A stretch of DNA of 64,000 nucleotides from Curtobacterium herbarum (GTDB lineage: Bacteria; Actinomycetota; Actinomycetes; Actinomycetales; Microbacteriaceae): assembly GCF_016907335.1 (NCBI RefSeq), contig NZ_JAFBBT010000001.1, positions 1,426,001 to 1,490,000 on the forward strand, given 5' to 3'. The notes below the pieces were generated by a model. The model was not told the DNA's origin, searched no databases, and saw nothing but the letters and a program-made list of their open reading frames with translations. Position numbers and translations under genes: made by a program. Positions 27,771-35,486 of the stretch are shown piece by piece (the first letter of the stretch is position 1; each line of letters opens with the position of its first letter).

Positions 27771-29408
27771 TCATCGACCGATCGGGCCGGGGAGCGGCGA
27801 CGCCGGTCTGGCCGGCGACGCCGGTCTGGCCGGCGACGCCGGTCCGGCCGGCGACTCCGGTCCGGCCGGCGTGGACGGCACGTCGAGCTGGCCCGCCATG
27901 CCCGACGTGTCGAGCTGCCCGAGGACCGCGCGGGACCGGACGGTCAGGGCGTCGACGGCCGGGGCGATCCGGCTGACGCTGCTGCGCGTCGTCGTCGACG
28001 TGGGCGCGCTGTTCGTCGTCGTGCTGGTCGCGAGCGGTGGGGCACCGACGGTGTCGTAGGCGGCGACGTCGTCGGTGGTCAGCGTGCCGTTCGTGAACAG
28101 GTTCAGGCCGAAGCTGATGCCGTCGAACCCGGCCGGGATCTGGTCCGTCGTCCACACCGCCTGGGTCCACGTCGCGGCCGAGGCGTACCAGGGGCTCGCG
28201 GTCCAGTAGTGCCACGAGCCGGTGTCCGCGTCGCGCAGGTAGACCGTGAACTGGGTCACCGTGTCCGCCGTGTAGTACTCACGGAGCGAGTACGTGTGGC
28301 CGGCGACGACGGTCGGCGCGCACTCGCCGAGGTCGAACGTCGGCAACCACTTGGCGTCGCCGTCGACGGCGTTGCTCACGGTGAGCGACGTCGCCCTGGT
28401 GCCGGTGCGGCCCGGGGTGACGGTGCTGAACGCCGCCGTGTTCGACCCGTACCCGCCGTACTGCCAGCACTTCTGGCCGCTCGGGCTCGTGGTGGAGGTC
28501 GTCTGGAACGACGGGTTCTGCACCGCGTTGACGCCGGGTGCCGCCGGTGCGGGGACCGGCGACTGCACGACCGGCTGCACCGGGGTGCCCACCGCGTCGC
28601 CGACCGTCTTCACGGTGGTGGCGTTCGCCGGGTCCGCGGAGTAGGCGGCGAGCCACTGGGCGAACTGCGCGAACAGTGCCGGCGAGATCGTCGGATCGAG
28701 CGCTGCGTCGTCGCTGAGGTGGTGGAAGGTCAGCTGCACCCAGCCGCCCTTGTCGGTCTTCGCCTGGGTGACCTGCTGCTGCAGGCCGGCCAGGGTCCAG
28801 TTCGCCTCGACCTGGCTCGGTGCCCGGGTCAGCATGGCGTTCTTCGGCGGCAGGGTCTCGGCGGTGGCACAGCCGGTGCAGTCGTAGGCGGTCTGCACGT
28901 CGTCGAGGCCGCGAGCGCTGGTGTACCCGCAGGCGCGGACGGCGTCACGCGTCTTCTTGGTCGATTCCGCGAACGGGTAGGCGAAGCTCCGGACGCTGTA
29001 GCCCCACGACGACAGCGTGGCACGCGACTGGCAGGCCTGCCGCTCGGCCTCGGCCTGGGACAGCGCCGACATGTCGGGGTGGGTGACGCTGTGTCCACCG
29101 ATCTCGTCGCCGGCGGCAGCGAGGGTCGCCAGGTCCGACTGCTGCATGTACCCGGGGGCGCCGAGGTAGCCGGTGATGATGTAGAACGTGCCGGTCAGGC
29201 CGTTCTGCTGCAGGATCTGCACCGCGGGCATCTGGTCGGCGTTGCCGTCGTCGAACGTCAGGCTGACCGTGACCGGCTTCGTCACGGTCTTCGGGGTGGT
29301 CGCGGCGTGCGCCGGCGCGGCTCCGAGGAGCCCGGTGACGATGATCGCCACGGCGGCCAGGACGGCGAGGATCACCGTCAGGCGGTTGACGGACTGGTCC
29401 CTGGTCAT
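27771..29408 (-). CDS. Secreted polysaccharide deacetylase (NodB fold) with C-terminal glycan-binding-like domain
   Basis: Predicted to remove N-acetyl groups from an extracellular amino-sugar polymer. The protein has 545 residues. The signal peptide runs to about residue 35 (LLGAAPAHA). The NodB domain has LTFDDGNADQ (D53 base, D54 metal), GGHSVTHPDMS (H106, H110), SFAYPFAES and LTFHHLSD. From about 295 to 455 follows a beta-rich domain (NPSFQTTSTT to ISFGLNLFTNG) resembling a carbohydrate-binding module. A Ser/Thr linker and a C-terminal Pro/Ala/Ser tail come next, encoded by an 18-bp tandem repeat. The ATG overlaps the glmS stop (ATGA), tying it to amino-sugar supply. Confidence 0.88.
   Translation of the reverse strand: MTRDQSVNRLTVILAVLAAVAIIVTGLLGAAPAHAATTPKTVTKPVTVSLTFDDGNADQMPAVQILQQNGLTGTFYIITGYLGAPGYMQQSDLATLAAAGDEIGGHSVTHPDMSALSQAEAERQACQSRATLSSWGYSVRSFAYPFAESTKKTRDAVRACGYTSARGLDDVQTAYDCTGCATAETLPPKNAMLTRAPSQVEANWTLAGLQQQVTQAKTDKGGWVQLTFHHLSDDAALDPTISPALFAQFAQWLAAYSADPANATTVKTVGDAVGTPVQPVVQSPVPAPAAPGVNAVQNPSFQTTSTTSPSGQKCWQYGGYGSNTAAFSTVTPGRTGTRATSLTVSNAVDGDAKWLPTFDLGECAPTVVAGHTYSLREYYTADTVTQFTVYLRDADTGSWHYWTASPWYASAATWTQAVWTTDQIPAGFDGISFGLNLFTNGTLTTDDVAAYDTVGAPPLATSTTTNSAPTSTTTRSSVSRIAPAVDALTVRSRAVLGQLDTSGMAGQLDVPSTPAGPESPAGPASPARPASPARPASPLPGPIGR
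27796..27867. repeat. 18-bp tandem repeat, four units, in the deacetylase 3' end
   Basis: Four head-to-tail copies of GGCGACGCCGGTCTGGCC with few changes, in frame, encoding repeated Pro-Ala-x-Pro-Ala-Ser near the C-terminus, seven codons before the stop. Confidence 0.9.
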
Positions 29409-31234
29409 TCGACGGTCACCGACTTCGCGAGGTTGCGGGGCTTGTCCACGTCGCAGCCGAGCTGCAGCGCGAGCTCGCGGGCGAGCATCTGGAGGGGGAC
29501 GACGGACTCGAGCGGCCCCCAGAGCGACATGCCCTGGTCGGTGACGTCGGTCCGACAGGAGAGCAGCCGCCCGGCGTCGCGACCGAGTGCGGGCACGTCG
29601 GCGCCGGCTCCGCCGATGGTGATGACGAACCCACCACGGGCGCGGACCTCGGCGACGTTCGCCTGGATCTTGTGCTCGCCGTTGTCGACGACGACCACGG
29701 GGGTGCCGTCGGTGACGAGCGCGAGCGGGCCGTGCTTGAGCTCGCCCGCCGGGTAGGCCTCGGCCCACCGGTAGGAGAGCTCCTTGAGCTTGAGCGCACC
29801 CTCGGCGGCGAACGGGAGGCCCGCCCCGCGTCCCAGGAACAGGAACCCGGAGGCGTCGCGCACGCTCGAGACGAGCAGCGGGATCCGGTCGAGCGACGCC
29901 TCGGCAGCGCCGGCCAGGAGGCCGGGCAGCCGCTGCATGTCACCCACGAGCGCCAGTGCCCGGGAGCGGTCGATCCGGCCGGAGGCCACGAGCGCCGAGA
30001 TCATCGCCGAGACGCCGACGACGACCTGGGCCGTGAACGTCTTCGTCGCGGCGACCCCGATCTCCGGTCCGGCGTGGCAGTCGAGCACCGCGTCGGCCCG
30101 ACGGGCGAGCGACGAGTGCAGGTTGTTCGTCAGCGCGAGCACCTGGTGCCGGTCCGCGAACCGGTCGAGGGCACGGAGGACGTCCGCGGTCTCGCCGGAC
30201 TGGCTGATCGCGACGACCAGGGTGCCGGGGGTCAGGACGGCCTGGTCGGCCTCGCTGGCGACGACGGTGTCGGTGGGGACGCCGCCGAGTCCGCGGAGCG
30301 CGGTCGCGATGACCTGCCCGGCGTTCAGCGAGGTACCGCAGGCCACGACGGCGACGCGCTCGAACGGCGCGAGCCCGAGGCCGCGCCACAGCTGCCCGTC
30401 CACCGCGCGATCGGCGATCCGGTCGAGGATCTCGGCCACGACGCCGGGCTGCTCCTCGATCTCCTTCGCCATGTGGTCGGTGTGGTCGCCGAGCTCGAGC
30501 GCCTCGGCGGCGAACGGCGACGGCGTCGCGAACGGCACCGCCACGACCTCGCCGCGGGAGGACCAGGTCCAGCTCTCGCCGAGCTCGACGACGTCACCGT
30601 CGCGGAGCGCGACGAAGGTCTCTGCCCACGTGGCGATCGCACCGATGTCGCTCGCCACGAAGTCACCGCGGGCGGCGCGTGCCACCACGAGCGGTGAGCG
30701 GTCGGCGGCGGCGACCATCCGGCCGTCGCGGGCGTCGAGGACCACGATGGCCCAGGAGCCCTCGAGCTGCGCGGTCGCGATCTGCACCGCGAGCATCAGG
30801 TCCGGGTCGACCGCCAGGGCGCGCTCGACCAGGTGCGTGATGACCTCCGAGTCGACCTCGGACGCGAACACGTGTCCCTGGGCGCTCAGCTGCTCGCGGA
30901 GGCGGTCCGCGTTCTCGATGATGCCGTTGTGCACGACGCTGATCCGACCGGAGCAGTCGGCGTGCGGGTGCGCGTTCGTCTCGCGGACGGCGCCGTGCGT
31001 CGCCCAGCGGGTGTGGCCGATCCCGGTGCCGGTGAACGGGTCACCGGAGCGGGCGGCGACCAGCGTGCGCAGGTCGCCGACCCGGGACACCGAACGGATC
31101 GTCTCGGTGCCGCCGGTGCTGGTCCGGACGGCGATGCCGGCCGAGTCGTAGCCGCGGTACTCCAGGCGCTCCAGACCGTCCAGGAGGTACGGGGTCGCGT
31201 CGTCCGCCACCCGTGCCGCGATGATGCCGCACAT
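29405..31234 (-). CDS. glmS: Glutamine-fructose-6-phosphate aminotransferase (isomerizing)
   Basis: Makes glucosamine-6-phosphate from fructose-6-phosphate and glutamine, the first committed step to UDP-GlcNAc. The protein has 609 residues, the usual length. Cys2 (MCGIIAARV) is the N-terminal nucleophile of the glutaminase domain. GIGHTRWATHG and NGIIENAD are class-II amidotransferase motifs. Two SIS domains follow (VACGTSLNAGQVIA, SQSGETADVLRAL, FLGRGAGLPFAAEGALKLKEL), and the C-terminus DKPRNLAKSVTVE is canonical. The ATG at 31234 is 2 bp after the epimerase stop. Placement in a sugar operon suggests it feeds the polymer; it may or may not be the only glmS in the genome. Confidence 0.97.
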   Translation of the reverse strand: MCGIIAARVADDATPYLLDGLERLEYRGYDSAGIAVRTSTGGTETIRSVSRVGDLRTLVAARSGDPFTGTGIGHTRWATHGAVRETNAHPHADCSGRISVVHNGIIENADRLREQLSAQGHVFASEVDSEVITHLVERALAVDPDLMLAVQIATAQLEGSWAIVVLDARDGRMVAAADRSPLVVARAARGDFVASDIGAIATWAETFVALRDGDVVELGESWTWSSRGEVVAVPFATPSPFAAEALELGDHTDHMAKEIEEQPGVVAEILDRIADRAVDGQLWRGLGLAPFERVAVVACGTSLNAGQVIATALRGLGGVPTDTVVASEADQAVLTPGTLVVAISQSGETADVLRALDRFADRHQVLALTNNLHSSLARRADAVLDCHAGPEIGVAATKTFTAQVVVGVSAMISALVASGRIDRSRALALVGDMQRLPGLLAGAAEASLDRIPLLVSSVRDASGFLFLGRGAGLPFAAEGALKLKELSYRWAEAYPAGELKHGPLALVTDGTPVVVVDNGEHKIQANVAEVRARGGFVITIGGAGADVPALGRDAGRLLSCRTDVTDQGMSLWGPLESVVPLQMLARELALQLGCDVDKPRNLAKSVTVE

Positions 31235-31236
31235 GT

Positions 31237-32241
31237 CTAGACCACCGCCGTCGCACCCGTCGGGGCGGTCTCGGCGGCCGCGCGGGTCCGCACGTCCTCC
31301 GCGACCAACCGGACCACGGCCTCCAGGGGGGTCACCGGGGCGAACCCGACGGCGGCCTTCGCGCGGGTGTTGTCCGGCACACGGCGGCGCATGTCCTCGT
31401 AGCCCTCGCCGTACGCCTCGTCGTAGGGGACGTAGGTGATCTGGCTGTCCGACCCGACGATGTCGATGACCAGGTCCGCGAGCTCGGCGATGCTGATCTC
31501 GCGCTCGCCGCCGAGGTTGAACGCCTCGCCGTAGGCCGCCTCGTGCTCGATGAGCGCGACCATCGCGGGGACGACGTCACCGACGAACGAGAAGCAGCGC
31601 GACTGGACGCCGTCGCCGTAGACGGTCAGCGGTTCGCCGCGGACGGCCTGGCCGACGAGGTTCGGGACGACCATGCCGTAGCGGCCGGTCTGCCGCGGAC
31701 CGACGGTGTTGAACGGACGGGCGATGGCGACCCGCAGGCCGTACTCCTTGAAGTACGCGTGCGCGAAGGCCTCGTCGATGCCCTTCGCGGCGGCGTACGT
31801 CCAGCGGGCCACGAGCGGCGACCCGAGGACCCGGTCGGCGGTCTCGTGCAGCGCGTCGGCGGTGTTCTTGCCGTAGATCTCACTGGTCGAGACGAGGAGC
31901 AGCTTCGCGCCGGCGGCGACACAGGCGTCCAGGACGTTCTCGCTGCCGTGGATGTTCGTGCGGAGCCCCTGCAGCGGGTGGTCGACGATGAGCTTCACAC
32001 CGACCGCGGCGGCCAGGTGGAAGACCCGGTCCGAGCCGGCGACCAGTTCGGTGACGAGCTCGCGGTCGAGGATGCTGCCCTCGACGACGCGCAGCCGGTC
32101 GTGCCCGGCGACGGCGGCCAGGTTGTCGGCCCGACCGGTGGAGAAGTCGTCGAGGACGACGACCTCGTCGCCGTCGGCGAGCAGGCGTTCGACGAGGTGG
32201 CTGCCGATGAACCCGGCGCCTCCGGTGACGATGGACTTCAT
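31237..32241 (-). CDS. NAD-dependent nucleotide-sugar epimerase/dehydratase
   Basis: Extended short-chain dehydrogenase of 334 residues. NAD-binding GGAGFIGSHL is at residues 7-16. The catalytic Ser/Thr is in LLVSTSEIYG and the Tyr-Lys pair in TYAAAKGIDE. The PFNTVGPRQTGRYGMVVPN stretch is typical of UDP-glucuronate decarboxylase, GalE-like and WbpP-like enzymes; sequence alone does not settle which. Given the neighbouring GGHCIP-type dehydrogenase, a UDP-N-acetylhexosamine(uronate) 4-epimerase is a reasonable guess. The ATG at 32241 has AAAGGGA about 6 nt upstream. The gene lies 11 bp after the dehydrogenase and 2 bp before glmS. Confidence 0.85.
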   Translation of the reverse strand: MKSIVTGGAGFIGSHLVERLLADGDEVVVLDDFSTGRADNLAAVAGHDRLRVVEGSILDRELVTELVAGSDRVFHLAAAVGVKLIVDHPLQGLRTNIHGSENVLDACVAAGAKLLLVSTSEIYGKNTADALHETADRVLGSPLVARWTYAAAKGIDEAFAHAYFKEYGLRVAIARPFNTVGPRQTGRYGMVVPNLVGQAVRGEPLTVYGDGVQSRCFSFVGDVVPAMVALIEHEAAYGEAFNLGGEREISIAELADLVIDIVGSDSQITYVPYDEAYGEGYEDMRRRVPDNTRAKAAVGFAPVTPLEAVVRLVAEDVRTRAAAETAPTGATAVV

Positions 32242-32252
32242 GGTGTTCCCTT

Positions 32253-33719
32253 TCAGAGGAGGATGCGGCCGGTGAGGTCCGCAGCCCGGTAGGTGGTGTC
32301 GATCACGAGCTGCTCGCCGGTGATCCAGGACAGGTCGGCGTCGCTGTGCCGGGTGTGCAGGAGGACGACGTCGGCACCGAAGGCGGCCTCGTCGACGACG
32401 TCGTCGAGGACCGTGCCGTCGTGCAGGCGGACCGAGTCGAAGCGGTGGTCGGCGAACCCGACCTCGGCACCGGCGGCGATCAGGCCCTGCAGGACCTCGA
32501 GCGCGGGGGACTCGCGGAGGTCGGCGACGTCACGCTTGTAGGCGATGCCGACGACGAGCACCCGGGCACCACGGAGGCCACGGCCGGCGTCGGAGAGGAC
32601 CTCGCGGGTGCGGTCGACGACCCGACCCGGGCGGGCCGCGATCTCGGTCATCGCCTGGGTGATCATCGGCGCGGCCTGACGCTCGGCCTTGAGCTGCCAG
32701 AGCAGGTAGTGCGGGTCGCACGGGATGCAGTGACCGCCGACGCCCGGGCCCGGCATGAACGCCATGAACCCGTACGGCTTCGTCGCGGCGGCGTCGACCA
32801 CGTCGGCCACGTCGATGCCCATCGTGCGGCAGATGTCCGAGAACTCGTTCGCCAGCGCGATGTTCACGGCGCGGAACGTGTTCTCGAGCAGCTTCGTCAT
32901 CTCGGCTGCGGCGAGCGAGGGCACACGGTGCACCCGGGCGTAGCGGCCGAGCATCTCGTCCGCGATCACCGCGCACGCGGGCGTCGCCGCACCGAGGACC
33001 CGCGGGACGTCCTCGTGGGCGACCGCGGCGTTGCCCGGGTCGATGCGCTCCGGGCTGAACGCCACGAACACGTCCGTGCCCGGCAGCAGCCCGCGCTCGG
33101 TCAGGGGCCGCACGAGCAGGTCGTCGGTGCAGCCGACGTACGTGGTGCTCGTCAGCATGAGGAGCTGCCCGGGCACCGCGTGCTCGACGACCGTCGCCGC
33201 GGCACCGCGGAGGATCGCCAGGTCCGGCACCAGGTACTCGTCGACCGGCGTCGGCACGCACACGATCACGGCGGCGGCACGAGCGAGCATCGACGGGTCG
33301 TCGGTGAGCACGAAGTCGTCGGCCAGGAACGCCGATTCCAGCCGCACCCGGTCGTCGTCGAGCAGGTCGGCGCCGCGGGATCGGATGGTCTCCAGGCGCC
33401 GCTGCGACACGTCGAGGCCGATGACCGAGGTGCCCGAGTGGTGGTACGCCAGGGCGGTCGGCAGCCCGACGTAGCCGAGGCCGACGATCGCGACGTCGAA
33501 CTCGAAGCCGCGGGTCCCGCCGGGAGCGGTGGTGCCGTCGGGGCCCGCGACACTGCGGGCCAGGGACGACGAGACAGCCAGGGACGACGACACGGCCAGG
33601 GACGCCGATGCGTCCAGGGACGCCGAGACGTCCGGCGACGTCGGGATGGTCGGCGTCGTCGGGACGGCCGGCGACGTGCGGACCGACAGGCTGTCGGGCG
33701 ACGGAGGTGCGATGGACAT
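32253..33719 (-). CDS. Nucleotide-sugar dehydrogenase, UDP-N-acetylhexosamine type (WecC/WbpA-like)
   Basis: Oxidises a UDP-sugar at C6 to a uronic acid, with two NAD turnovers. The protein has 488 residues. After a 75-residue Ser/Ala/Thr-rich leader comes the Rossmann motif VAIVGLGYVGLPTALAYHH. The catalytic Cys is in GPGVGGHCIPCDPHYLLW. GGHCIPxDP is typical of the WecC/WbpA/WbpO UDP-GlcNAc or ManNAc dehydrogenases, whereas UDP-glucose dehydrogenases usually have GGSCFPKD. The C-terminal domain has GIAYKRDVADLRESPALEVL. ATG 33719 has GAGGGGA upstream. It heads a six-gene minus-strand run ending at 26206. The leader contains an 18-bp DNA tandem repeat. Confidence 0.88.
   Translation of the reverse strand: MSIAPPSPDSLSVRTSPAVPTTPTIPTSPDVSASLDASASLAVSSSLAVSSSLARSVAGPDGTTAPGGTRGFEFDVAIVGLGYVGLPTALAYHHSGTSVIGLDVSQRRLETIRSRGADLLDDDRVRLESAFLADDFVLTDDPSMLARAAAVIVCVPTPVDEYLVPDLAILRGAAATVVEHAVPGQLLMLTSTTYVGCTDDLLVRPLTERGLLPGTDVFVAFSPERIDPGNAAVAHEDVPRVLGAATPACAVIADEMLGRYARVHRVPSLAAAEMTKLLENTFRAVNIALANEFSDICRTMGIDVADVVDAAATKPYGFMAFMPGPGVGGHCIPCDPHYLLWQLKAERQAAPMITQAMTEIAARPGRVVDRTREVLSDAGRGLRGARVLVVGIAYKRDVADLRESPALEVLQGLIAAGAEVGFADHRFDSVRLHDGTVLDDVVDEAAFGADVVLLHTRHSDADLSWITGEQLVIDTTYRAADLTGRILL
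33559..33648. repeat. 18-bp tandem repeat in the dehydrogenase N-terminal leader
   Basis: Five in-frame units close to GCCAGGGACGACGAGACA, the last more degenerate, encoding repeated Val/Ala-Ser-Ser-Ser-Leu-Ala. The encoded segment precedes the folded domain. Confidence 0.85.
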
Positions 33720-34103
33720 GCGGGTTCCCCTCGGATCGGGACACAACCGGGACGTCCCGGCAGGCACCGACCACCGTCGGGTGGGCCGGGGGATCGGGTG
33801 GGCCGTGTCCGGGCCACCGCCCGTCCCCGGATCAGGCGGGGACGGACGGTGGCGGTCCGGGTGCGGCCGGTCGGGTACCGGTCTCGGGTACGCGGCCCTG
33901 CCCCGATGACGGGGCCGGCGGTCGGTGCGTTGCCACCATCACGGGTCGGACCGGCCGTCGGCAACGTCCCCGGACCGGTCTTGCGGTGCCCCGCAGCACC
34001 GTGGCGGCGACTGCGTGACCGCGTGCGGACTCCCGCAACCACGTGCGGCCCCGGGTGCGGGAATGCGGTGCGGTGTCCGCGCCCCGCCGCTTAGCGTCGC
34101 CCC
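33720..34103. promoter_or_regulatory. Divergent control region of the polysaccharide locus
   Basis: 384 bp between the dehydrogenase (minus) and GT2 synthase (plus). It contains an inverted repeat with 15-bp arms and one mismatch (33814-33828 with 33838-33852, arm CCACCGCCCGTCCCC). It also holds a TAGCGT -10 at 34092-34097, 6 nt before the synthase ATG. No gene is seen in it. It is the likely site of regulation for both transcripts. Confidence 0.55.
34092..34097 (+). promoter_or_regulatory. -10 element of the GT2 gene (TAGCGT), leaderless
   Basis: TAGCGT ends 6 nt before the ATG at 34104, so the transcript should begin at or near the start codon. Confidence 0.6.
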
Positions 34104-35408
34104 ATGCTCACGTTCGTCGTCGCCCTCGTGCTCGTCCTCGGCGTCAACACGATCCTCTGGACCACGGTCGGCGCGACCCGGGTGGTCTCGGCCCGCATCC
34201 ACCGCGTCCGGGCCGGCGGCCGCGGTCGTCGGGCGCTCCGCCGCGGGCTGCCCGTACCGCTCCCACACGGCTACCGGCCGCCGACGACCGCGGACGTCGC
34301 CGTCCTCGTCGCCGCGCACGACGAGGAACTCGTCATCGAACGGACCATCCGCTCCGCGGCCGAACACCTGCCGCCCGAGCAGATCCTCGTCGTCTCCGAC
34401 GGGTCCTCCGACCGCACCGTCGAGATCGCCCGCGCCGCCGGCGCCCAGGTGTACGACCTGCACCCGAACCGTGGCAAGGCCGGCGCCATCGCCGCCGCCA
34501 TCGAGCACTTCTCGATCCCGGAGCGCTTCGAGGTGATGATGCTCCTGGACGCGGACACCCACCTGTCCGCCGACTACTTCGCCACCGGGCTGCCGGAGTT
34601 CTCCGCCCCGGACGTCGTCGCCGTCGCCGGCCGCGCCACCACGATCCTGGAACCCCGCGCCCCCACCTTCCTCGGACGCCTGCTGGTGGCCTACCGCGAA
34701 CGCGTCTACGTCGCCGTCCAGTACCTGCAGAAGTTCGGCCAGGCCGCCCCCGCCGCCAACGTCGTCGCCATCGTCCCCGGCTTCGCCTCGATGTACCGCA
34801 CCCGGATCCTCCGCGACATCGACATCACCGCCGAGGGACTGGCCATCGAGGACTTCAACATGACGTTCGAGGTGCACGCCAAGGAGCTCGGCCGCGTCGC
34901 CTTCCGCCCCGGCGCCGCCGTGGCGTACACGCAGGACCCGGACACCCTCCGCGACTACGCCAAGCAGGTCCGCCGCTGGAACCTCGGCTTCTGGCAGACC
35001 CTCCGGCGACACCGCTTCGGCGTCCGCCGCTTCGGACTCGCCACCGGCCTGTTCGTCCTCGAGCTCGTCACGTCGAGCCTGATGATGCTCCTGCTGCTGC
35101 CCGCGGTGGCGCTCGCCGGGACCGCGGCGGTCCTCGTCGCGGTCGGGATGGGCGCCGGGTTCCCGGACGCCGTGCTCGCCGTCGACCCGGTCACCGGCAT
35201 CGTCGTCGGCGTGCTGCTGCCCGACTACCTGCTCACCATCGTCGTCGCGGTGGTGTCCCGCCGCGGCGTGTACGTGCTGTACGGGCTGACGTTCCCGCTG
35301 CTCCGGGTCCTCGACTCGTACCTGTGCCTCCGCGCGCTGTTCCTCGCGTTCCGCGGCGGCTCCAGCGGGGTCTGGCACAGCCCCACGCGGCGCGCCGCGA
35401 CGGTCTGA
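34104..35408 (+). CDS. Processive glycosyltransferase family 2 (polysaccharide synthase-like)
   Basis: Membrane synthase of 434 residues, resembling PgaC/IcaA, NodC and hyaluronan synthases. One membrane segment lies near 1-22. The cytoplasmic GT-A domain has VAVLVAAHDEE, SDGSSD (D99, D103), LLDADTHL (D149, D151), the acceptor-site ED at 249-250 and the processive QVRRW at 288-292. Three or four C-terminal segments (about 309-335, 345-380 and 395-425) would form the export channel. Processive GT2s of this type polymerise and extrude UDP-GlcNAc-, glucose- or uronate-based chains; the amino-sugar genes across the divergent promoter suggest GlcNAc or GlcNAcA donors. It ends in a perfect palindromic terminator. 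Confidence 0.88.
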   Translation: MLTFVVALVLVLGVNTILWTTVGATRVVSARIHRVRAGGRGRRALRRGLPVPLPHGYRPPTTADVAVLVAAHDEELVIERTIRSAAEHLPPEQILVVSDGSSDRTVEIARAAGAQVYDLHPNRGKAGAIAAAIEHFSIPERFEVMMLLDADTHLSADYFATGLPEFSAPDVVAVAGRATTILEPRAPTFLGRLLVAYRERVYVAVQYLQKFGQAAPAANVVAIVPGFASMYRTRILRDIDITAEGLAIEDFNMTFEVHAKELGRVAFRPGAAVAYTQDPDTLRDYAKQVRRWNLGFWQTLRRHRFGVRRFGLATGLFVLELVTSSLMMLLLLPAVALAGTAAVLVAVGMGAGFPDAVLAVDPVTGIVVGVLLPDYLLTIVVAVVSRRGVYVLYGLTFPLLRVLDSYLCLRALFLAFRGGSSGVWHSPTRRAATV

Positions 35409-35430
35409 GCGACCGCGGCGACCCCACGAC

Positions 35431-35472
35431 GGACGGGAGGCCCGGTACCAGCTGGTACCGGGCCTCCCGTCC
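35431..35472. terminator. Perfect 42-bp palindrome, bidirectional terminator
   Basis: Two exact 21-bp arms meeting at CAGCTG, between the convergent GT2 and LAL-regulator genes. The inner 32 bp are identical to 8152-8183. Confidence 0.75.
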
Positions 35473-35486
35473 GTCTGCGGTCGCGT

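Noticed and set aside
27796..27867. Tandem repeats considered as a CRISPR-like array
   Set aside because: Units are contiguous without spacers and are in frame within the deacetylase gene.
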